IMG/VR virus record: IMGVR_UViG_3300007363_000086
Coordinates: 1-26,317 of that record
Length of the DNA stretch: 26,317 nt
DNA from: a virus
Reading direction: 5' to 3' (one strand)
Shown here: piece by piece, positions 23,728 through 26,317 of the stretch
Position numbering within the stretch: position 1 is the stretch's first letter
How the letters are laid out: every line of letters starts with the position of its first letter
Position numbers and translations under genes: made by a program
Notes under the pieces: generated by a model
Databases searched by the model: none
What the model was told of the DNA's origin: nothing
What the model saw: the letters and a program-made list of their open reading frames with translations, nothing else

Positions 23728-23901
23728 ATGGAACTCTCCACCGTTGAGGATGTGATGGAGCATCTAAGCGGTTCAGTTATATCCCACGGAGAAAGAACAG
23801 ACGAAGGGATGCACGTTTATTTAGAAGATGGTCGGGTTCTAGTATTTGCTGGAGATTTTGTAATGGCTGTCTTGGTAATTGATAAGAAGAATCTCCAATG
23901 A
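23728..23901 (+). CDS. Small hypothetical protein, 57 aa
   Basis: ATG 23728 follows the previous TAG with no gap, and TGA at 23899-23901 overlaps the next ATG (ATGA). The 57-aa product is acidic (MELSTVEDVMEHLSGSVIS...), with a beta-like tail (GRVLVFAGDFVMAVLVIDKKN). The tight junctions on both sides and a balanced amino-acid make-up support a real gene. Function unknown. Confidence 0.7.
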   Translation: MELSTVEDVMEHLSGSVISHGERTDEGMHVYLEDGRVLVFAGDFVMAVLVIDKKNLQ

Positions 23902-24332
23902 CCGTCATTGCTTGCAACCTTGAAATGATGGCCGCTGACTCCCTCTGCCATGAAGATGACTCAAGCCATTACTACGCAGACAAGATGATCCGCTTACTTG
24001 ACGGTTCGATTCTCGGCGGGGCAGGGAATCATCCTGAGTTAGTCATGGACTGGATAGCCAGAGGGAAACCGGCCAATGACAGACCTGTTTTCGATTACGA
24101 AAAAGACAATTTCTCAATCCTTCATCTGAGGGATGACGGGATATTTCTTTATAACAATTCCCTAAACGGCTTTAAGTTGAAAGAGAAAAACTACGCAGTA
24201 GGCTGTGGGGCTGACGTAGCGTTGTATTGCATGAGAATCCAGAAAATGCCTCCTGATTTAGCTTGTAAAGAGGCGACAAGAATAAACATGTTCTGCGGTG
24301 GAGACATTGACGTTCTGAAGCTAAAAGAATGA
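23898..24332 (+). CDS. HslV-like Ntn-hydrolase (proteasome-fold) protein
   Basis: This 144-aa protein begins MTVIACNLEMMAADS. Removal of Met exposes Thr2 as the N-terminal nucleophile. D14 (AADS) and K29 (DKMIRL) occupy the places of HslV/proteasome Asp17 and Lys33 (KVRRL in HslV). Later segments LGGAGNHPELVMDW, AVGCGADVALYCMRI and the final FCGGDIDVLKL also match the family. It probably cleaves peptides or an amide. No HslU-type ATPase partner is in the window, so it may work alone, or with the host unfoldase. It starts with an ATGA overlap. It is shorter than HslV (about 175 aa). Confidence 0.75.
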   Translation: MTVIACNLEMMAADSLCHEDDSSHYYADKMIRLLDGSILGGAGNHPELVMDWIARGKPANDRPVFDYEKDNFSILHLRDDGIFLYNNSLNGFKLKEKNYAVGCGADVALYCMRIQKMPPDLACKEATRINMFCGGDIDVLKLKE

Positions 24333-24378
24333 CCTTGTTCAATCCCTGATGGGTAACGAAAGGAAAAGTGACATTTAA
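24329..24378 (+). other. Two linked mini-ORFs bridging to the metallophosphoesterase gene
   Basis: ATG 24329 overlaps the HslV-like stop (ATGA) and reads six codons to TGA 24347-24349. That stop overlaps a second ATG at 24349 (TGATG), which reads nine codons to TAA 24376-24378, past the GTG start at 24368. The chain could hand ribosomes across the 35-nt gap. AGGAAAA before the GTG could equally suffice alone. Confidence 0.2.
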
Positions 24379-25306
24379 GAGACTGCCTGACTCTGTTTTG
24401 GTTCAAGCACTTGACATCATCGAAGAATACGGATCGGCGCACTTGGCAATATTAGCCGGTGCTACGGACATCCCAAGAAACACATTGGAGCGCAGGGCGG
24501 CGGCAGGAAAACTCAGGGGGCTAAGACCTACATTCAAAAAAGAAGCCCCACGGATTTACCAGAAGCAACGATTAGGCCGGATGCACATGGTCATACCTGA
24601 TACTCAGGTTAAACCAGGGGTGAACACAGATCACCTTGAATGGGCTGGTAACTACGCCTCCGAGAAAAGACCCGACGTAATAGTAATGATCGGTGATTGG
24701 TTTGATATGCCCTCCCTATCCTCTTACGACAAGGGGAAGCTGGCCTTTGAAGGTAGAAGGTATGTCGATGACATCAAAGCCGGTCGCAAGGCTATGGAGC
24801 GATTCTTAAAGCCTATACAAGAGACTAAAGATTACAAGCCTAGACTGGTATTCACTCTAGGAAACCATGAACACAGAGTCATTAGGGTGGCAGATAACAA
24901 CCCAGAGTTTTCAGGAAAGTTCTCGTTTGATGATCTCGGGCTTAAAGATTACGGATGGGAAGTCCACGACTTTCTCAAGCCCGTTCTCATTGATGGCATC
25001 GAATACTGCCACTACTTCACAAGTGGTGTTATGGGCCGACCAGTTGCCTCTGCCGCGACCCTCCTTCGAGAGCGCCAACGTTCCTGCACTCAAGGCCATG
25101 TCCAACACACAGATATAGCGATCCACAAAAAGACTCAGAACATCGCTTTATTCTCAGGCACGTTCTACCAGCACGACGAAGATTATCTAGGTTATCAGGG
25201 CAACAACCAAAGAAGGCAGATTGTGATTAAGCATGAGGTAGACGGTGAAGGACATTACGACCCAATGTTTGTGAGTCTGAAATTCCTTGAAAAAGCCTAC
25301 TCGTGA
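24368..25306 (+). CDS. HTH-metallophosphoesterase
   Basis: This 312-aa protein has an N-terminal helical/HTH-like part (about 8-50: YGSAHLAILAGATDIPRNTL...). Calcineurin-like phosphoesterase motifs follow: PDTQ (77-80), GDWFD (109-113), GNHEHR (165-170) and GHVQH (243-247). The usual first motif is DxH; here it is DTQ, as in a set of phage members. The C-terminus is beta-rich (FSGTFYQHDEDYLGYQGNN). The start is GTG 24368 with AGGAAAA upstream. It likely hydrolyses a phosphodiester or phosphomonoester in the cytoplasm. The HTH suggests a DNA-associated substrate or regulation, but this is inference. GTGA overlap to the next gene. Confidence 0.8.
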   Translation: MTFKRLPDSVLVQALDIIEEYGSAHLAILAGATDIPRNTLERRAAAGKLRGLRPTFKKEAPRIYQKQRLGRMHMVIPDTQVKPGVNTDHLEWAGNYASEKRPDVIVMIGDWFDMPSLSSYDKGKLAFEGRRYVDDIKAGRKAMERFLKPIQETKDYKPRLVFTLGNHEHRVIRVADNNPEFSGKFSFDDLGLKDYGWEVHDFLKPVLIDGIEYCHYFTSGVMGRPVASAATLLRERQRSCTQGHVQHTDIAIHKKTQNIALFSGTFYQHDEDYLGYQGNNQRRQIVIKHEVDGEGHYDPMFVSLKFLEKAYS

Positions 25307-25446
25307 GCGCACCCCTGCTTTTAATTACCTCACTCCTATACGCGGGGGCAGCGGTAAGCCTGTTCGCGGAAGGAAAGCATTGGATGGCGTTAGTTCTGGT
25401 GGCATACGCCCTAGCGAATGTTTTTCTGGTGATGGCGACGAAATGA
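25303..25446 (+). CDS. Two-TM micro-protein, 47 aa
   Basis: GTG 25303 overlaps the metallophosphoesterase stop (GTGA) and the ORF ends at TGA 25444-25446. The product has two hydrophobic helices separated by a short charged turn: PLLLITSLLYAGAAVSLF, then AEGKHW, then MALVLVAYALANVFLVM. This is a small hairpin membrane protein. Such proteins sit in lysis modules of many phages and may be holin-like or antiholin-like, but no family can be assigned. Confidence 0.7.
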   Translation: MSAPLLLITSLLYAGAAVSLFAEGKHWMALVLVAYALANVFLVMATK

Positions 25447-25490
25447 ACGATCTACCTTGCACACTTTACGAACGGGGATACATGGTTTGA
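25443..25490 (+). other. 15-codon mini-ORF bridging to the lysozyme gene
   Basis: ATG 25443 overlaps the previous stop (ATGA), and TGA 25488-25490 overlaps the lysozyme TTG (TTGA). The peptide is MNDLPCTLYERGYMV. Both junctions are the 4-nt overlaps used throughout this genome, and lysozyme uses a weak TTG, so coupled reinitiation is plausible. The peptide itself may have no function. Confidence 0.35.
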
Positions 25491-25921
25491 AAATCAGCGA
25501 CAAAGGTTTGGAACTCATTAAATCGTTTGAAGGACTCTCACTAAAGGCTTATCCCGATCCTGGCACTGGTGGAGAGCCGATTACTATCGGTTACGGCCAT
25601 ACCGGAGGGGTTAAGTTAGGTGACGAAATCACCCAAGAGGAAGCCGACGAATTGCTCAGGTTAGACGTTCACAGATTTGAGGAATGCGTTAACGAGTCTG
25701 TAGAAGTGGAAATGACTCAAGGGATGTTCGATGCTCTTGTTTCGTTTTCTTATAACTGTGGCTGTGCGTCTTTGAAAGCCTCGACTTTGCTTAAACTTTT
25801 GAATCAAGGAAACAAGGAAGCGGCGGCTCAACAGTTTGGAAGATGGAACAAATCTGTAGGTAAGGTCTTGCCCGGATTGACTCGTAGGCGCGAGGCTGAG
25901 AAAAAACTATTCATGGAATAA
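25487..25921 (+). CDS. Endolysin, GH24 lysozyme
   Basis: This 144-aa muramidase cleaves the MurNAc-GlcNAc bond of peptidoglycan at lysis. The start is TTG 25487, giving MKISDKGLELIKSFEGLSLK, the usual beginning of the family. A longer frame from TTG 25457 adds residues not seen in it. The catalytic residues line up as E15 (SFEG), D24 (YPDPG) and T33 (ITIGYGHT). The C-terminal half carries the typical DALVSFSYNCGCASLKASTL and LPGLTRRREAEKKLF segments. There is no signal peptide or signal-anchor-release sequence, so it needs a holin to reach the wall. GGGGA lies about 11 nt upstream of the TTG. Confidence 0.93.
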   Translation: MKISDKGLELIKSFEGLSLKAYPDPGTGGEPITIGYGHTGGVKLGDEITQEEADELLRLDVHRFEECVNESVEVEMTQGMFDALVSFSYNCGCASLKASTLLKLLNQGNKEAAAQQFGRWNKSVGKVLPGLTRRREAEKKLFME

Positions 25922-25923
25922 CT

Positions 25924-26317
25924 ATGTCTTGGACTAACGCACTCCCCGCAATCGCTCAATTCATAACCGGCCCCGCAGGAGGTATCGCAGCGGCAGGGAT
26001 TCAGTTCCTAGCCGATAAGTTAGGAGCGAAGGAAGCCACTGTTGACGCGATTAAATCTACCTTACAAGGCTGGACTCCTGAACAATTATTGAAAGCAAAG
26101 GAGATAGATACCGAGTTCCAGAAGTTCGCAATGGACAACGGGATTAAAATCCAGCTTGCACAGATCGCGGTGAATGTAGAGGAAGCCAAGTCTAGTAACT
26201 GGTTTATAGCCGGGGCTAGGCCGTTCATCATGTGGGTATGCGGTATCGCGTTTTCATACGCGGCGGTTATTGAACCAATGATGCGTTTTGTTGCCAAAGT
26301 ATTGTTCGATTATTCAG
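25924..26317 (+). CDS. 3-TM holin superfamily protein (partial at window end)
   Basis: The frame from ATG 25924 stays open to the window end (131 codons). The N-terminus is Ala/Ile/Gly-rich, residues about 40-75 are helical and charged (WTPEQLLKAKEIDTEFQKFA), and the segment SSNWFIAGARPFIMWVCGIAF... with EPMMRF is the signature of the 3TM holin family first described from gene transfer agents. It directly follows the lysozyme gene and would provide the membrane lesion that releases it. The C-terminal part is outside the window. Confidence 0.8.
   Translation, partial: MSWTNALPAIAQFITGPAGGIAAAGIQFLADKLGAKEATVDAIKSTLQGWTPEQLLKAKEIDTEFQKFAMDNGIKIQLAQIAVNVEEAKSSNWFIAGARPFIMWVCGIAFSYAAVIEPMMRFVAKVLFDYS

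Noticed and set aside
1-26317. CRISPR arrays, insertion sequences, integrase or attachment sites
   Set aside because: No regularly spaced repeats, transposase or recombinase motifs, or long terminal repeats were seen on either strand.

Overview
The window is the structural and lysis half of a tailed-phage genome (Caudoviricetes, short-tailed type). The gene order is terminase small and large subunits, P22-type portal, a beta-rich virion protein, scaffold, SU10-type major capsid protein, head-tail adaptor, P22 gp10-type tail hub, a run of Gly/Ala-rich ejection proteins, tail fibre and lysis genes. Every confident gene is on the + strand and they are packed with 1-40 nt overlaps. A lysozyme of family GH24, a 3-TM holin and heptosyltransferase-like glycosyltransferases suggest a Gram-negative host. 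There are no replication genes, integrase, tRNAs or CRISPR in the window. The host cannot be named from this sequence.

Layout. 1-48 is the tail of an upstream gene. 49-211 is a non-coding stretch with strong base-pairing potential that ends in a terminator. 213-1086 holds a small hidden ORF coupled to a DxD glycosyltransferase. 1126-8745 is the packaging and head module: TerS, TerL, portal, beta-rich protein, two small proteins, scaffold and capsid protein. After a terminator comes a conserved 117-aa protein, and then a five-gene cassette (9133-13771): a TPR-glycosyltransferase, a GT9-like enzyme, a CgeB-like glycosyltransferase, a radical SAM/SPASM-like enzyme and a capsule-glycosyltransferase-like protein. 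This cassette sits inside the structural operon, between the capsid genes and the adaptor. 13732-20931 is the neck, tail and ejection module. 21037-23076 is the tail fibre with two accessory proteins, and its arginine-codon use differs from the surroundings. 23135-26317 is the lysis/accessory module: a membrane coiled-coil protein, a secreted protein, an HslV-like Ntn hydrolase, an HTH-metallophosphoesterase, a two-TM micro-protein, a TTG-start lysozyme and the start of a 3-TM holin.

How it works together. Terminase packages DNA through the portal into a scaffold-assembled SU10-type capsid. The adaptor and gp10-type hub form the short tail, and the three ejection proteins are probably delivered ahead of the DNA. 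The glycosyltransferase/radical SAM cassette is the strongest candidate for an undescribed system. Its translational interlocking with late structural genes suggests that it modifies a virion component or the host surface late in infection, but the substrate is unknown. Hairpin terminators placed at or just before start codons, and tiny ORFs that bridge the few intergenic gaps through ATGA/TTGA overlaps, suggest unusual expression control.
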